64,000 nucleotides of DNA from Paenibacillus sp. BIHB 4019 (GTDB lineage Bacteria > Bacillota > Bacilli > Paenibacillales > Paenibacillaceae): assembly GCF_002741035.1 (NCBI RefSeq), contig NZ_CP016808.1, positions 2,182,001 to 2,246,000 on the forward strand, in the 5' to 3' direction. Shown here piece by piece: positions 1 through 8,038 of the stretch. The notes under the pieces were generated by a model. The model made no database searches and was not told the DNA's origin. It was given only the letters and a program-made list of their open reading frames with translations. Positions within the stretch are counted from its first letter, which is position 1, and each line of letters opens with the position of its first letter. The translations under genes and the position numbers were made by a program.

Positions 1-693
1 CTGCTTAATATTTTGCTTGGCTATCAGGTATGGCTAGAGGTACGGGAGCAGCTGGACATCAACAATCACTCCGCGGAGCTTCCGCCGGATACCGTTGCGG
101 TCATGAAGCAGAAGCGCATCGAGCTGAACGCCAACTTGCCGCTTGAAACGCCAAGCATGCGTGATTTAACGTACCAGCTCCAATCGCAAAGTCTGGAGGA
201 GCAGAAAGTTGTGAAGCTGGAGACGCCAGTGGATAGACGAATTGTATTCTCGCAAGCGGATTTGCAGACCGCATTAGGCGATCAAATTCCGGACATTGAA
301 CAGTACGCTTTCGATCCATTGGGCAGCAAGGCAGGTGTATTCGTCTTGTACCGGATGGTCGATAACCGGCCGTTGTTCGAGGTCAAGCTGGAGCTGTATT
401 ACAGCAATCAGAAAATTACAGGTTTTAAGCAGTCGCGCATTGAAGTGCTGGAGAGCAATGATGCGAAGCAGCAGACGGTGCTGCCTGCAGCGAAAGCGGT
501 AGCGCCGTTCATTGAGCGGAATTTGCCGGATGGCTCGGTCATAACCGATATCCAGCTTGGCTATCATGGACAAACGTTCGATACGGAGATGCAGGTATCC
601 GCGCCCTATTGGCGTGTGCTGGTGGAGGATGCGGACCGCCCTTATTATATCCATGCGGTAAGCGGTGAGGTTGCCCAGGATAAGGAGCAGTAG
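1..693 (+). CDS. walI: WalI (YycI) two-component regulator, 5' end outside window
   Basis: The reading frame is open from base 1 and reads LLNILLGYQVW, the end of the single membrane anchor typical of YycI, so the true start lies left of the window. The rest is an extracytoplasmic YycI domain ending at the TAG at 691. In Bacillales, WalI and WalH bind the membrane sensor kinase WalK and tune the essential WalRK cell-wall response. walJ follows 45 bases downstream on the same strand, the normal order of the wal operon. The family call rests on domain appearance plus this synteny. Confidence 0.88.
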   Translation: MLNILLGYQVWLEVREQLDINNHSAELPPDTVAVMKQKRIELNANLPLETPSMRDLTYQLQSQSLEEQKVVKLETPVDRRIVFSQADLQTALGDQIPDIEQYAFDPLGSKAGVFVLYRMVDNRPLFEVKLELYYSNQKITGFKQSRIEVLESNDAKQQTVLPAAKAVAPFIERNLPDGSVITDIQLGYHGQTFDTEMQVSAPYWRVLVEDADRPYYIHAVSGEVAQDKEQ

Positions 694-738
694 GTACTTG
701 CCATGCTCAAGTGGGAGAAAGGATAGGACGAGGCGGAA

Positions 739-1545
739 ATGGGACTATGGTTTACAGTACTGGCAAGCGGTTCAACGGGGAACGGCACAATTATTAATAA
801 TGGCGACAAGATGGTACTCGTCGATGCGGGGCTTAGCGCCAAAAAAATGGAGGAGCTCATGAAGGAGCGCGGAGTGTTCGGCCATCAGCTGGACGCGCTG
901 TTCGTCACGCATGAGCACTCCGATCATATTAAAGGGCTCGGTGCGTTTGCGCGCAAGCACGAGCTGCCTATTTATGCGAATGAAGCGACTTGGGGCGCGA
1001 TGGAGCGGCATGTCGGCAAAATCGATGCCGATAAGCGCATTGTAATCGAGACGGGAGATACGCTTAACTTCGGTTCGCTGCAAATACAGTCCTTTCCGAT
1101 TTCGCATGATGCTGCGGAGCCAGTGGGCTATACCTTCGTCGATCAGGGCGTTAAGCTGAGTTTGGCGACCGACCTTGGTTATATGAGCGATAAGGTGAAG
1201 CAGGCGATCATTGATTCGGATGTGCTGGTGCTGGAATCCAATCATGATACGGAGATGCTTCGGATGGGGCGTTATCCATGGAATACGAAACGGCGCATCT
1301 TAAGCGACGTCGGACATTTATCCAATGTAGCGGCTGGGGAAGCGCTCTGCGAGCTGCTGACTGACCGGACAAAACGGGTGTATTTGGCCCATCTTAGCCT
1401 TGATCATAATTTAATGGACTTAGCGATGCTAACCGTTAATAATATATTAGAAGACAACGGGATTTTCTTCAAAAAAGAGGACTTCCCCCTGCGGCACACG
1501 TATCACGACAAGCCTACTGAATGGGACGAAGTGAAGAAGAAATAA
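739..1545 (+). CDS. walJ: WalJ (YycJ) metallo-beta-lactamase-fold hydrolase
   Basis: A 268-residue MBL-fold protein, the usual family length. The metal-binding motif THEHSDH is at about residues 54-60, and a GxxLATDLG segment and a later LAHLSLDHN supply the remaining ligands. YycJ/WalJ is the last gene of the walRKHIJ operon and is a predicted 5'-3' exonuclease-like MBL enzyme linked in some Bacillales to coordinating cell division, replication and wall metabolism. A purine-rich AGGCGG precedes the ATG. Its 3' end overlaps the convergent small gene at 1514-1753 by 32 bases. Confidence 0.9.
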   Translation: MGLWFTVLASGSTGNGTIINNGDKMVLVDAGLSAKKMEELMKERGVFGHQLDALFVTHEHSDHIKGLGAFARKHELPIYANEATWGAMERHVGKIDADKRIVIETGDTLNFGSLQIQSFPISHDAAEPVGYTFVDQGVKLSLATDLGYMSDKVKQAIIDSDVLVLESNHDTEMLRMGRYPWNTKRRILSDVGHLSNVAAGEALCELLTDRTKRVYLAHLSLDHNLMDLAMLTVNNILEDNGIFFKKEDFPLRHTYHDKPTEWDEVKKK

Positions 1546-1753
1546 GCTTGTGCAGCTGTTCATCCATTTGCCCGTCAAGCTGGCTAGTCTTGGCTTGTAA
1601 TTCCTCTACTGTAACAATGCCTTTCTCTAGCAGAAGCTCTAGCAATGCGCTTAAGGTCAGAACGGTGCGATAGTGCTCCTCTTTCAGATCTGCGAGCATC
1701 GCGCCGAGCTGCACATGCTCCCAAGCGGAGGGGATGGAAGTAGGTTTTTTCAT
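1514..1753 (-). CDS. Small hypothetical protein, convergent with walJ
   Basis: A 79-residue acidic, helix-prone protein beginning MKKPTSIPSAWEH, of no family I recognise. It is accepted as real because an AAAGGAG ribosome site sits 8-12 bases before the ATG on the minus strand, codon use is normal, and the product is a plausible soluble coiled or helical polypeptide with heptad-like leucines (LSALLELLLEKG). It converges on walJ and overlaps its last 32 bases. Confidence 0.6.
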   Translation of the reverse strand: MKKPTSIPSAWEHVQLGAMLADLKEEHYRTVLTLSALLELLLEKGIVTVEELQAKTSQLDGQMDEQLHKLISSSLRPIQ

Positions 1754-1912
1754 TAAAAATCAAGCTCCTTTGGCCATGAAGTGGAAAGCAAATCATCTTT
1801 GAATAAAAAATTATTCTAGCTGCGGATTGTAATCTATTATTATTGTAGTCCAATCTTCCGAAATTATTCCTAGCAGCATTGATTTCGATCGAGAGATATA
1901 CCAAATAGTCTT

Positions 1913-1929
1913 GATGTCGGCCGGACATC
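1913..1929. promoter_or_regulatory. Inverted repeat just upstream of htrA
   Basis: GATGTC-GGCCG-GACATC is a perfect 6-base inverted repeat with a 5-base centre, lying between any promoter and the ribosome site of htrA. It could be an operator or a small hairpin in the leader. No known regulator site is recognised, and no CssR- or WalR-type direct repeat was evident. Confidence 0.35.
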
Positions 1930-1945
1930 GAGAGGAGAGATAGAT

Positions 1946-3292
1946 ATGGGATTATTCGATGACGATTTCTATTCGACGAAAGTATCCAGACGCACACGCG
2001 CCTTCAGCAAGGAGCGGCGCATCTTGTCAAGCAAGCAGACGAGGCGGAATTGGTCCAGTGTGCGCATTGCCTTTATCTCTTCATCTACAAGTGCAATAGC
2101 AGCTGTGCTGCTGTTCGGGCTGTTCTTTAATGGCGGAGTTGGCGGCAGCGCCAAAGTGCAGGCGGTTTCTACGGCGAAGATGTCGGATGACAGCGAATCG
2201 CTGGAAATGAAGACGATTCAAGCTTCGGCGAAGGTCAGGCCGGCTGTTGTTAGCGTTATTAATGAGCAACGGCAGGTTTTCAGCATGGGCGTTCCGAATG
2301 ATGAAGGCGATGGCAGCAAGAGTGAAAGCAAAGACAGTAAAGAGAACAACAGCTTGCAGCAGGCCGGCGTTGGTTCAGGATTTATTTTCAAAAAAGAAAA
2401 TGGCAAAGCCTATATAATGACAAACTACCATGTTACCGTCGATGCGGATGCGCTTAAAGTGACGCTCATTAGCGGCGAAGAGCGCGCGGCGAAAATGATT
2501 GGCGAAGATCAAATTTCTGATCTGGCTGTATTGGAAATCGACGACAAGGGCATTGATACCGTTGCGGAAATTGGCGATTCCTCTGCCCTGCAGCCGGCTG
2601 AATTCGTCATTGCCATCGGCAATCCGCTCGGATTGGGCGATTCCTTATCGATGGGGATTGTTAGCAAAACGCGGCAAATCGTGCCTGTATCGTTGAACCA
2701 GGATGGCAACTATGATTGGGAGCAAGAGGTCATTCAAGTGGATGCGTCCATTAACCAAGGCAACAGCGGCGGACCGCTCATTAATCTGAACGGCCAGGTA
2801 GTCGGCATCAACAGTATGAAAATCGCAGATATCGGCGTGGAAGGCCTCGGCTTCGCCATTCCGACGAACAATGCGATGCCAATCGTAAACGATTTGCTGG
2901 AAAAAGGTTATGTGCCGCGTCCGTATTTGGGCGTGTACACGATGGATCTGGCGCAATATTTTGCGCAGCAGGGCGGCAGCGCTGGCGGGAAGGCCGGCAG
3001 TTCGAAAGATGGCAGCGACGATGAGGCTGAAGGCGCGGCGCAGCTTATTTTGCCGGAGGATGTCCGTGCGGGCGTCATTGTGTTAGAGGCGGTTGGTCCA
3101 GCGAAGGAGGCTGGTCTCCTCTTCAACGATGTGATCGTCAAGCTGGATAAGCAAGCGGTTGGCAGCACGATGGAGCTGCGGAAGTATCTGTACACCAAGA
3201 AGCAGATCGGCGACAAGGTGGAAGTGACCTTCTACCGGGACGGAAAGCTGACGACGGCGCAACTTTCGTTAACCGATAAGGTGGAAGAATAA
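1946..3292 (+). CDS. HtrA-like membrane-anchored serine protease (S1C) with PDZ domain
   Basis: A 448-residue protein with a basic cytoplasmic N-terminus, one membrane span at about residues 41-61, a trypsin-like domain and a C-terminal PDZ domain. The catalytic triad is visible: His in TNYHV (about 161), Asp in SDLAVLEI (about 191) and Ser in NQGNSGGPL (about 274). A GS/K/D-rich insert at about residues 345-360 interrupts the PDZ start. HtrA/YyxA proteases degrade misfolded proteins at the outer face of the membrane, and yyxA sits at this place in the wal locus of Bacillus. The start is supported by GAGAGGAG upstream. The product could be called HtrA, HtrC or YyxA, and the sequence alone does not separate these paralogues. 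Confidence 0.92.
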   Translation: MGLFDDDFYSTKVSRRTRAFSKERRILSSKQTRRNWSSVRIAFISSSTSAIAAVLLFGLFFNGGVGGSAKVQAVSTAKMSDDSESLEMKTIQASAKVRPAVVSVINEQRQVFSMGVPNDEGDGSKSESKDSKENNSLQQAGVGSGFIFKKENGKAYIMTNYHVTVDADALKVTLISGEERAAKMIGEDQISDLAVLEIDDKGIDTVAEIGDSSALQPAEFVIAIGNPLGLGDSLSMGIVSKTRQIVPVSLNQDGNYDWEQEVIQVDASINQGNSGGPLINLNGQVVGINSMKIADIGVEGLGFAIPTNNAMPIVNDLLEKGYVPRPYLGVYTMDLAQYFAQQGGSAGGKAGSSKDGSDDEAEGAAQLILPEDVRAGVIVLEAVGPAKEAGLLFNDVIVKLDKQAVGSTMELRKYLYTKKQIGDKVEVTFYRDGKLTTAQLSLTDKVEE

Positions 3293-3312
3293 AAATCGTC
3301 ATCCTATTAGGG

Positions 3313-3359
3313 AGAGCGGTCGTGGACAGGAGGAAGTCTGTTGCGGCGGCTCTTTTTTT
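3313..3359 (+). terminator. Probable intrinsic terminator after htrA
   Basis: AGAGC pairs with GCTCT across an imperfect 30-base insert, and seven Ts follow. The long internal part pairs only partly, so this is a moderate call. Confidence 0.45.
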
Positions 3360-3362
3360 CTT

Positions 3363-3461
3363 TAAAATATAGGAGCGTATATGATGTTTCCATCCTTTCT
3401 CTCTATTTCTCGGACTGAAATGCGCCGCGCCACCAGAGGACGGCGAAAGCTGTTTCACCTT
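3363..3461. repeat. Dispersed intergenic repeat, copy A (hairpin plus CCAGAGGA module)
   Basis: The stretch AAATATAGGAGCGTATATGA through TTTCTC forms an imperfect hairpin. It closely matches 58824-58870 near the other end of the window. It is followed by a CCAGAGGACGGCGAAAGC module related to the 58-base repeat there. The same two-module order at both places marks a dispersed family rather than chance. Confidence 0.7.
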
Positions 3462-3569
3462 CGAACAAAAAGGTGCGGGCTTCACAATATGCAGGTTGTT
3501 TGTTATGCTAACGGAAGGCAAAGGGACAACACCCTGATTAAATCAAGCAGAAGAGGAAGCGAACCAACT

Positions 3570-3737
3570 ATGTATTGTGTATGCAAAAAACACGTGGAGC
3601 TAGCGATCGATAAGTTCGTTGATGAGTATGAGGACGCGCCGGATATCGTGGATTTGAAGGAAACGGAATTTGCAGACTGGGACCCGCCGCGCAAATGCGA
3701 TTTATGCGATGATGGGGCACTGTTTTTGGTCGTATAA
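3570..3737 (+). CDS. CxxH/CxxC small protein
   Basis: A 55-residue protein starting MYCVCKKHVE. The open frame extends further upstream, but the upstream part lies in the dispersed repeat, and this ATG is preceded by GAAGAGGAAG. Two metal-site-like motifs, CxCxxH at the N-terminus and CDLC near the C-terminus, match the CxxH/CxxC (BA_5709-type) family found beside htrA/rlmH in Bacillales. It probably binds zinc. Function is unknown. A strong terminator follows. Confidence 0.82.
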   Translation: MYCVCKKHVELAIDKFVDEYEDAPDIVDLKETEFADWDPPRKCDLCDDGALFLVV

Positions 3738-3772
3738 GGGAAGAACCGATAAGAAGAATAGTGTTCATATAT

Positions 3773-3804
3773 CGCTGGGCGTATCTATATGCCCAGCGAT
3801 TTTT
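3773..3804 (+). terminator. Intrinsic terminator after CxxH/CxxC gene
   Basis: CGCTGGGC and GCCCAGCG form a perfect 8-bp stem with a 10-base loop, followed by ATTTTTT. Confidence 0.85.
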
Positions 3805-3858
3805 TGCTGATTTTAAAATGTGCTCCACTGCGTGCCAAGATGTCGGTCAATATTAACA

Positions 3859-3887
3859 TTGACATGAACCTGACAGCCCGATATATT
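3859..3887 (+). promoter_or_regulatory. Sigma-A promoter of permease / methyltransferase operon
   Basis: TTGACA at 3859-3864 and TATATT at 3882-3887 are separated by exactly 17 bases. The predicted start of transcription near 3894 leaves a leader of about 120 bases before the coding region. Confidence 0.75.
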
Positions 3888-3924
3888 GAAGTTAACTTGT
3901 TGCAGGGGCGAAAAAAACTTGAAG

Positions 3925-3984
3925 TCCGCTTATGCGGATTCGTTAGCAGCGCACTCTTTTTCAAAAGGGAGTGTGCTTTTATTT
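3925..3984 (+). promoter_or_regulatory. Leader hairpins resembling a transcription attenuator
   Basis: Within the leader a short hairpin (TCCGC-TTAT-GCGGA, 3925-3938) is followed by a strong one (GCGCACTC ... GAGTGTGC, 3949-3976, extended inward by T-A and T-G pairs) and then TTTTATTT. This looks like an intrinsic terminator placed between promoter and ribosome site. No T-box AGGGTGG motif and no S-box signature was found, so the controlling signal is unknown. Confidence 0.5.
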
Positions 3985-4013
3985 GTCCGAATATGACACT
4001 TAGGAGAATGAAC

Positions 4014-5387
4014 GTGGACAATGGAAGTAAGCAGCAGTTTAGGCGGAAAATGCAGACGCGGCATATCGTTATGCTCTCGCTGGGCGGTGTTATTGGGACG
4101 GGCTTGTTCTTAAGCTCCGGTTATACGATTCAGCAGGCAGGACCGTTTGGCGCGATTTTGTCCTATCTGGTTGGCGCTATTGCTGTGTATCTCGTGATGC
4201 TGTGCTTGGGCGAGCTGTCGGTACATATGCCGGAGACGGGAGCTTTCCACAGCTATGCGGCAAAATATCTCGGTCCTGCTACGGGCTACACCGTCGCTTG
4301 GCTGTACTGGCTCACCTGGACGGTAGCATTAGGCTCGGAATTTACGGCGGCGGGGCTGCTCATGCAGCGCTGGTTCCCTTCGATTAATGTATGGATATGG
4401 AGCGCGTTATTCGCTGCGTTAATCTTTGTCTTAAATGCACGATCGGTGCGGTTTTTCGCGGAATCGGAATTTTGGTTCTCATCTGTCAAGGTTTTGACGA
4501 TTGTGCTGTTTATCGTTATCGGAGCGGGAGCAATCTTCGGCATTGTGCCAATGGCGGATGCGGCCCCAGCGCCCTTATTAACCAATATAACGAGCGCAGG
4601 CTGGTTTCCGAACGGGGCCTTTGCTATTTTACTGACGATGCTGGCGGTGAATTTCGCCTTCTCCGGCACGGAATTGATTGGGATTGCAGCGGGAGAATCG
4701 GTGAATCCGGAGCGGACAATTCCGAAAGCGATTCGCACGACGCTGTTTCGTCTCGTTATTTTTTTCATTGGAACGATTGTTGTGCTGTCGGCACTGCTGC
4801 CCATGTCGGAGGCGGGGGTAACGGAAAGTCCCTTCGTCACGGTAATGGAGCGGGTCGGCGTGCCGTATGCGGCGGATGTGATGAACTTTGTTATTTTGAC
4901 AGCGATTTTGTCGGCGGCTAACTCCGGATTGTATGCGTCGTCACGAATGCTGTGGTCGCTGGCCGACAAGAAAACCATTTCGCCTTTGTTCGCCAAGCTG
5001 ACGAAGCATGGTGTGCCGCTGAACGCTGTCATTCTTAGTATGATGGGCGGAGGGCTTGCGCTGCTCTCCAGCATTGTCGCGCCGGATACGGTGTACATTG
5101 CTCTAGTATCGATATCTGGGCTTGCAGTAGTGATTGTGTGGATGAGCATTAGCGCTTCGCAGTTTATGTTCCGCAGGCAGTATGTTCGCGAGGGGAACTC
5201 GGTGGACAAGCTGGCTTATCGGACGCCTTGGTATCCTTTCGTGCCGATTGCTTCGTTCGTGCTGTGCCTTGCGTCCTGCATCGGCATTGCGTTCGATCCG
5301 ACACAGCGAATCGCGCTGTATTGCGGAGTTCCGTTTATTGCGCTGTGCTACATTAGCTATTATTCGTTTTATCGTGTGAAGAAGTAG
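4014..5387 (+). CDS. APC-family amino acid permease (MmuP/YbgF-like)
   Basis: A 457-residue transporter with about 12 membrane spans. The APC signature [13 protein letters not shown] lies near the N-terminus, and [14 protein letters not shown] is the conserved GTE-type motif. The open frame reaches back to 3789, but that part runs through the terminator and leader. The GTG at 4014 is chosen because AGGAG lies 7 bases before it, whereas ATG 4008 is only one base from it. The next gene, a homocysteine S-methyltransferase, suggests S-methylmethionine or a related amino acid as substrate, as in mmuPM pairs. Substrate assignment is inference from context. Confidence 0.85.
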   Translation: MDNGSKQQFRRKMQTRHIVMLSLGGVIGTGLFLSSGYTIQQAGPFGAILSYLVGAIAVYLVMLCLGELSVHMPETGAFHSYAAKYLGPATGYTVAWLYWLTWTVALGSEFTAAGLLMQRWFPSINVWIWSALFAALIFVLNARSVRFFAESEFWFSSVKVLTIVLFIVIGAGAIFGIVPMADAAPAPLLTNITSAGWFPNGAFAILLTMLAVNFAFSGTELIGIAAGESVNPERTIPKAIRTTLFRLVIFFIGTIVVLSALLPMSEAGVTESPFVTVMERVGVPYAADVMNFVILTAILSAANSGLYASSRMLWSLADKKTISPLFAKLTKHGVPLNAVILSMMGGGLALLSSIVAPDTVYIALVSISGLAVVIVWMSISASQFMFRRQYVREGNSVDKLAYRTPWYPFVPIASFVLCLASCIGIAFDPTQRIALYCGVPFIALCYISYYSFYRVKK

Positions 5388-5475
5388 CAAGCGAGGCAGG
5401 ACGTGAAGTGACGGAAAATATAGAACTGAAAGAGAACGAAATAAAGAAAGAGAACGGAAAGGGAGGAGAAGTGTT

Positions 5476-6504
5476 ATGGAAAAGATTAATGGTGCGACGC
5501 ACAATGTAATAGAAGATATTTTGCAGAAGCATGAGATTATGGTGTTGGATGGCGCAATGGCGACGGAGTTGGAGCGGCATGGCTGCGATCTGAATGATTC
5601 GCTTTGGTCCGCACGCGTGCTGCTGTCACAGCCTGAGCTGATTTATCAGGTGCATCTGGATTATTACCGCGCAGGAGCGGACTGCGCAACGACGTCGAGC
5701 TATCAGGCGACGGTGGATGGTTTTCTTAAACGCGGGCTTAGTGAAGAGGAAGCTTTGAAGCTGATCAAAAGCACGGTAGAGCTGGCAAGGAAAGCGCGTG
5801 ATGATTATTGGGAGCAAGAGGCTGCGGGTGCTGTTGGTGGTAACCGAGAGGGGGATGGTGCTAGTGAGCAGACGGCATCTTCGCGGGCCGCTAATTCCGC
5901 TAACAGGCCTAAACCGCTTGTTGCTGCATCCATCGGGCCATATGGCGCTTATTTGGCGGATGGCTCGGAGTATGTCGGCAACTATGGCGTGTCAGATGAG
6001 GTGCTGACGGAGTTCCATCGCCCAAGAATGGCGGCGGTTATTGAAGCTGGCGCAGACTTGCTGGCGTTTGAGACGGTTCCTTCCCTTCAGGAAGCCAGAG
6101 TGCTGGATGCCCTGCTGAAGGAATTTCCGGGCGTGTATGCGTGGCTGTCGTTTTCATTGAAAAATGAAACTTCGATCAGCGAAGGCACTCCGCTGGCGGA
6201 ATGCGCGGCTGCCTTCGCGCAAAGCGAGCAGATTGCCGCGATCGGCATGAACTGCGCCCCCGGCGCTGTCGTGACGGAGGCGATTAAGGTGCTTCGCGCT
6301 CACTCGCAGAAGCCGGTTATTGTTTATCCGAATTCCGGGGAGAGCTATAACCCGGAGACGAAGACGTGGCATGGCGAGGGCAGCTGCCCGAGCTTCCTGG
6401 AGGAGGCGGAAGGCTGGTACGAAGCTGGCGCCCGTATCATTGGAGGCTGCTGCCGGACTTCGCCACAGCAGATTGAAGCGATCGCGAGGAAATGGCGAGC
6501 TTGA
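5476..6504 (+). CDS. mmuM: Homocysteine S-methyltransferase (MmuM/YbgG-like)
   Basis: A 342-residue Pfam S-methyl_trans protein. The N-terminal LDGAMATELE is typical, and the three zinc cysteines are seen in GMNCAPG and IIGGCCR near the C-terminus. It transfers a methyl group from S-methylmethionine or S-adenosylmethionine to homocysteine, giving methionine. A low-complexity insert of about 25 residues (AAGAVGGNREGDGASEQTAS) around residues 115-140 is unusual for the family. AAAGGGAGGAG precedes the ATG. It is the second gene of an operon with the permease, 88 bases apart, and is followed by a strong terminator. Confidence 0.9.
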   Translation: MEKINGATHNVIEDILQKHEIMVLDGAMATELERHGCDLNDSLWSARVLLSQPELIYQVHLDYYRAGADCATTSSYQATVDGFLKRGLSEEEALKLIKSTVELARKARDDYWEQEAAGAVGGNREGDGASEQTASSRAANSANRPKPLVAASIGPYGAYLADGSEYVGNYGVSDEVLTEFHRPRMAAVIEAGADLLAFETVPSLQEARVLDALLKEFPGVYAWLSFSLKNETSISEGTPLAECAAAFAQSEQIAAIGMNCAPGAVVTEAIKVLRAHSQKPVIVYPNSGESYNPETKTWHGEGSCPSFLEEAEGWYEAGARIIGGCCRTSPQQIEAIARKWRA

Positions 6505-6584
6505 GAAGGGGATTTGAGAAGGACATTAGTTGGTGATGAAGCCTGATGGACATGCGAGGCTGGTGTCTGGGCTTTTGATTCACA

Positions 6585-6620
6585 AGGCCAGCCAGAGAGC
6601 TCTCTGGTTGGCCTTTTTTT
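6585..6620 (+). terminator. Intrinsic terminator after methyltransferase
   Basis: AGGCCAGCCAGAGAG pairs with CTCTCTGGTTGGCCT with almost no loop, followed by seven Ts. Confidence 0.9.
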
Positions 6621-6717
6621 CTAGGCCTAATAATGTGTTGTTGCTGCGGACGAATGGTATGATTGGTACTAATAGCACAGGCCGATATTTAGGCTGCGAA
6701 TAAAGGAGACGTTGTCA

Positions 6718-7197
6718 GTGCAAATACAGATTATTTCAGTGGGCAAGCTGAAGGAGAAATATTTAACGCAAGGGATCGCGGAATACGCTAAGCGCTTGGC
6801 TCCGTATGCGAAGCTAACGCTGGTCGAGGTAGCGGATGAGAAAGCACCGGAGCAGCTTAGCGGGAGTGAGGAGCAGCAGGTAAAGGCGAAGGAGGGCGAG
6901 CGGATACTGAGCCATATCAAGCAGGATACGTACGTTGTCGCAATGGCAATTGAAGGCGAGATGTGGACGTCGGAGCAATTGGCGAAGCATGTCGAGGAGC
7001 TCGGTACGTATGGGAAGAGCCAAATCGCTTTTGTCATTGGCGGGAGCTTGGGGCTCGCTGATGAAGTAATGCGCCGCGCTAATATGAAGCTTTCTTTTGG
7101 GCGGATTACCTATCCGCATCAGCTGCTCCGTCTTGTGCTGACGGAGCAGGTTTATCGGGTGTTTAAAATTATGCGGGGGGAACCGTACCATAAGTAG
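6718..7197 (+). CDS. rlmH: RlmH, 23S rRNA pseudouridine-1915 N3-methyltransferase
   Basis: A 159-residue SPOUT-class methyltransferase, the exact usual length when GTG 6718 is used. AAAGGAG lies 9 bases before GTG, whereas the upstream TTG at 6712 is only 3 bases from it. Family motifs are GKLKEKYL at the N-terminus, the [12 protein letters not shown]-binding knot, and the C-terminal [14 protein letters not shown]. It methylates pseudouridine 1915 of 23S rRNA on assembled 70S ribosomes. Its 3' end carries the sequence reused in the downstream att-like repeats, so it is the probable insertion site of the adjoining island (see 7177-7195). Confidence 0.96.
   Translation: MQIQIISVGKLKEKYLTQGIAEYAKRLAPYAKLTLVEVADEKAPEQLSGSEEQQVKAKEGERILSHIKQDTYVVAMAIEGEMWTSEQLAKHVEELGTYGKSQIAFVIGGSLGLADEVMRRANMKLSFGRITYPHQLLRLVLTEQVYRVFKIMRGEPYHK
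7177..7195 (+). other. Candidate attachment core in rlmH 3' end (attB/attL-like)
   Basis: GGGGAACCGTACCATAAGT encodes the final GEPYHK of RlmH and runs into the stop codon. The 46-nt repeats at 7891, 10135 and 36434 contain the same 19 bases with 2, 3 and 3 changes, in the same orientation. The rlmH (orfX) 3' end is the known insertion site of staphylococcal SCC elements, whose core as I recall it (GAAGC-TATCATAA-T-A) is recognisably similar. That this site is used here is inference. Confidence 0.65.
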
Positions 7198-7351
7198 GGG
7201 CAAGTTTTTTTGGAAAATCGCGCTGAGGGCTTGGAACGGAGCCTTGAAGGACATGGGTTGAAGAGCGGTCACGCGCAGCAGCGAAGATGGAGCAAACGGA
7301 CTTTTGCGAGTTTTTTGGAATTACAAATTACAAAATAATGGAGGGTTATAA

Positions 7352-7675
7352 ATGAAGTACTTTTACGGAGTATTATCTATTTTGGGACTCGTCTTGCCCT
7401 ATTCGCAATTCATCCCTTGGGTTGTGAGCAACGGCCTCGATTTGCCTCTCCTATTTGAAGCCATAACCAGTACGCGTATCGGAGCTTTTGCATGGATGGA
7501 TGTTTTAGTTACCGCGATCGTGCTTGTGGGATTCATTCTGGTAGAAGGCACTAGAAAGAGAATGAAATATTTATGGCTGCCGATTGCAGGCACGCTACTG
7601 GTAGGTCCTTCACTGGGTCTTCCCTTGTTTTTGTTTCTTCGACAATTACACTTGGAGAAAAACATTCTAAAATAG
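7352..7675 (+). CDS. DUF2834 small membrane protein
   Basis: A 107-residue protein with three predicted membrane spans. It has the DUF2834 pattern of an N-terminal YGVLSILGLVLPY helix and a WMDVLV segment that starts a second helix. Function is unknown. TGGAGGG lies 6 bases before the ATG. It is the first gene beyond the rlmH attachment core, and the only clear gene between that core and the first 46-nt repeat. Confidence 0.75.
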   Translation: MKYFYGVLSILGLVLPYSQFIPWVVSNGLDLPLLFEAITSTRIGAFAWMDVLVTAIVLVGFILVEGTRKRMKYLWLPIAGTLLVGPSLGLPLFLFLRQLHLEKNILK

Positions 7676-7697
7676 CATCAAAGGTGGGAACGGGAAC

Positions 7698-7886
7698 ATG
7701 GTTAAACGAGTCCGTTTAAAATGTTCGGCATTTCTTGAACGTCATGATGCCATCCACACAGCAAAGAATGTAAGCTCGGATGCAGAGGCATGGATCGTAA
7801 AATTCAAAACGTTCGCCAAACACATGGGCCAAAGGCTTCCTGCAAATGATTGGAAGGGCTGTCCACTACAATCTGTTTTAGAATGA
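7698..7886 (+). CDS. Doubtful small ORF between DUF2834 gene and first att-like repeat
   Basis: A 62-residue ORF beginning MVKRVRLKCSAFLE, with AAAGGTGGGAACGGG ahead of its ATG. I recognise no family. It ends 4 bases before the first 46-nt repeat. It may be a remnant or non-coding, since the product has no clear hydrophobic core or motif. Confidence 0.25.
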   Translation: MVKRVRLKCSAFLERHDAIHTAKNVSSDAEAWIVKFKTFAKHMGQRLPANDWKGCPLQSVLE

Positions 7887-7890
7887 AAAC

Positions 7891-7936
7891 TTGCCGTTAC
7901 AGACAGCGCGGAGAACCGTTCCATAAGTGACGGCGA
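7891..7936 (+). repeat. 46-nt att-like direct repeat, copy 1
   Basis: The 46 bases from TTGCCGTTAC to GTGACGGCGA have complementary ends (10 pairs counting G-U). They enclose the 19-base rlmH-like core at 7910-7928 (17 of 19 identical). In one frame the repeat reads RGEPFHK-stop, as at the rlmH end. It matches copy 2 at 41 of 46 and copy 3 at 40 of 46 positions, without gaps. Confidence 0.8.
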
Positions 7937-8038
7937 AAAGTTGAGTTGAGGGTTGAAGCTTCGATGCTAAATCTATGAAGAAGCCTTAAAGACCCCATTC
8001 ATGTGGAATCGGCCATATAGGCCGAGACGAGACCATGA

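Noticed and set aside
3894..4013. SAM-I (S-box) or T-box riboswitch in the permease leader
   Set aside because: Neither the S-box core nor the T-box AGGGTGG sequence is present, and the leader is too short for either.
4286..5209. 307-residue minus-strand ORF opposite the amino-acid permease
   Set aside because: It mirrors the codon bias of a convincing 12-span permease; no ribosome site and no family resemblance.
8007..8021. TCGGCC-ATA-GGCCGA hairpin beyond the WYL gene as a terminator
   Set aside because: The stem is good, but no T-run follows on either strand, so it was not called.
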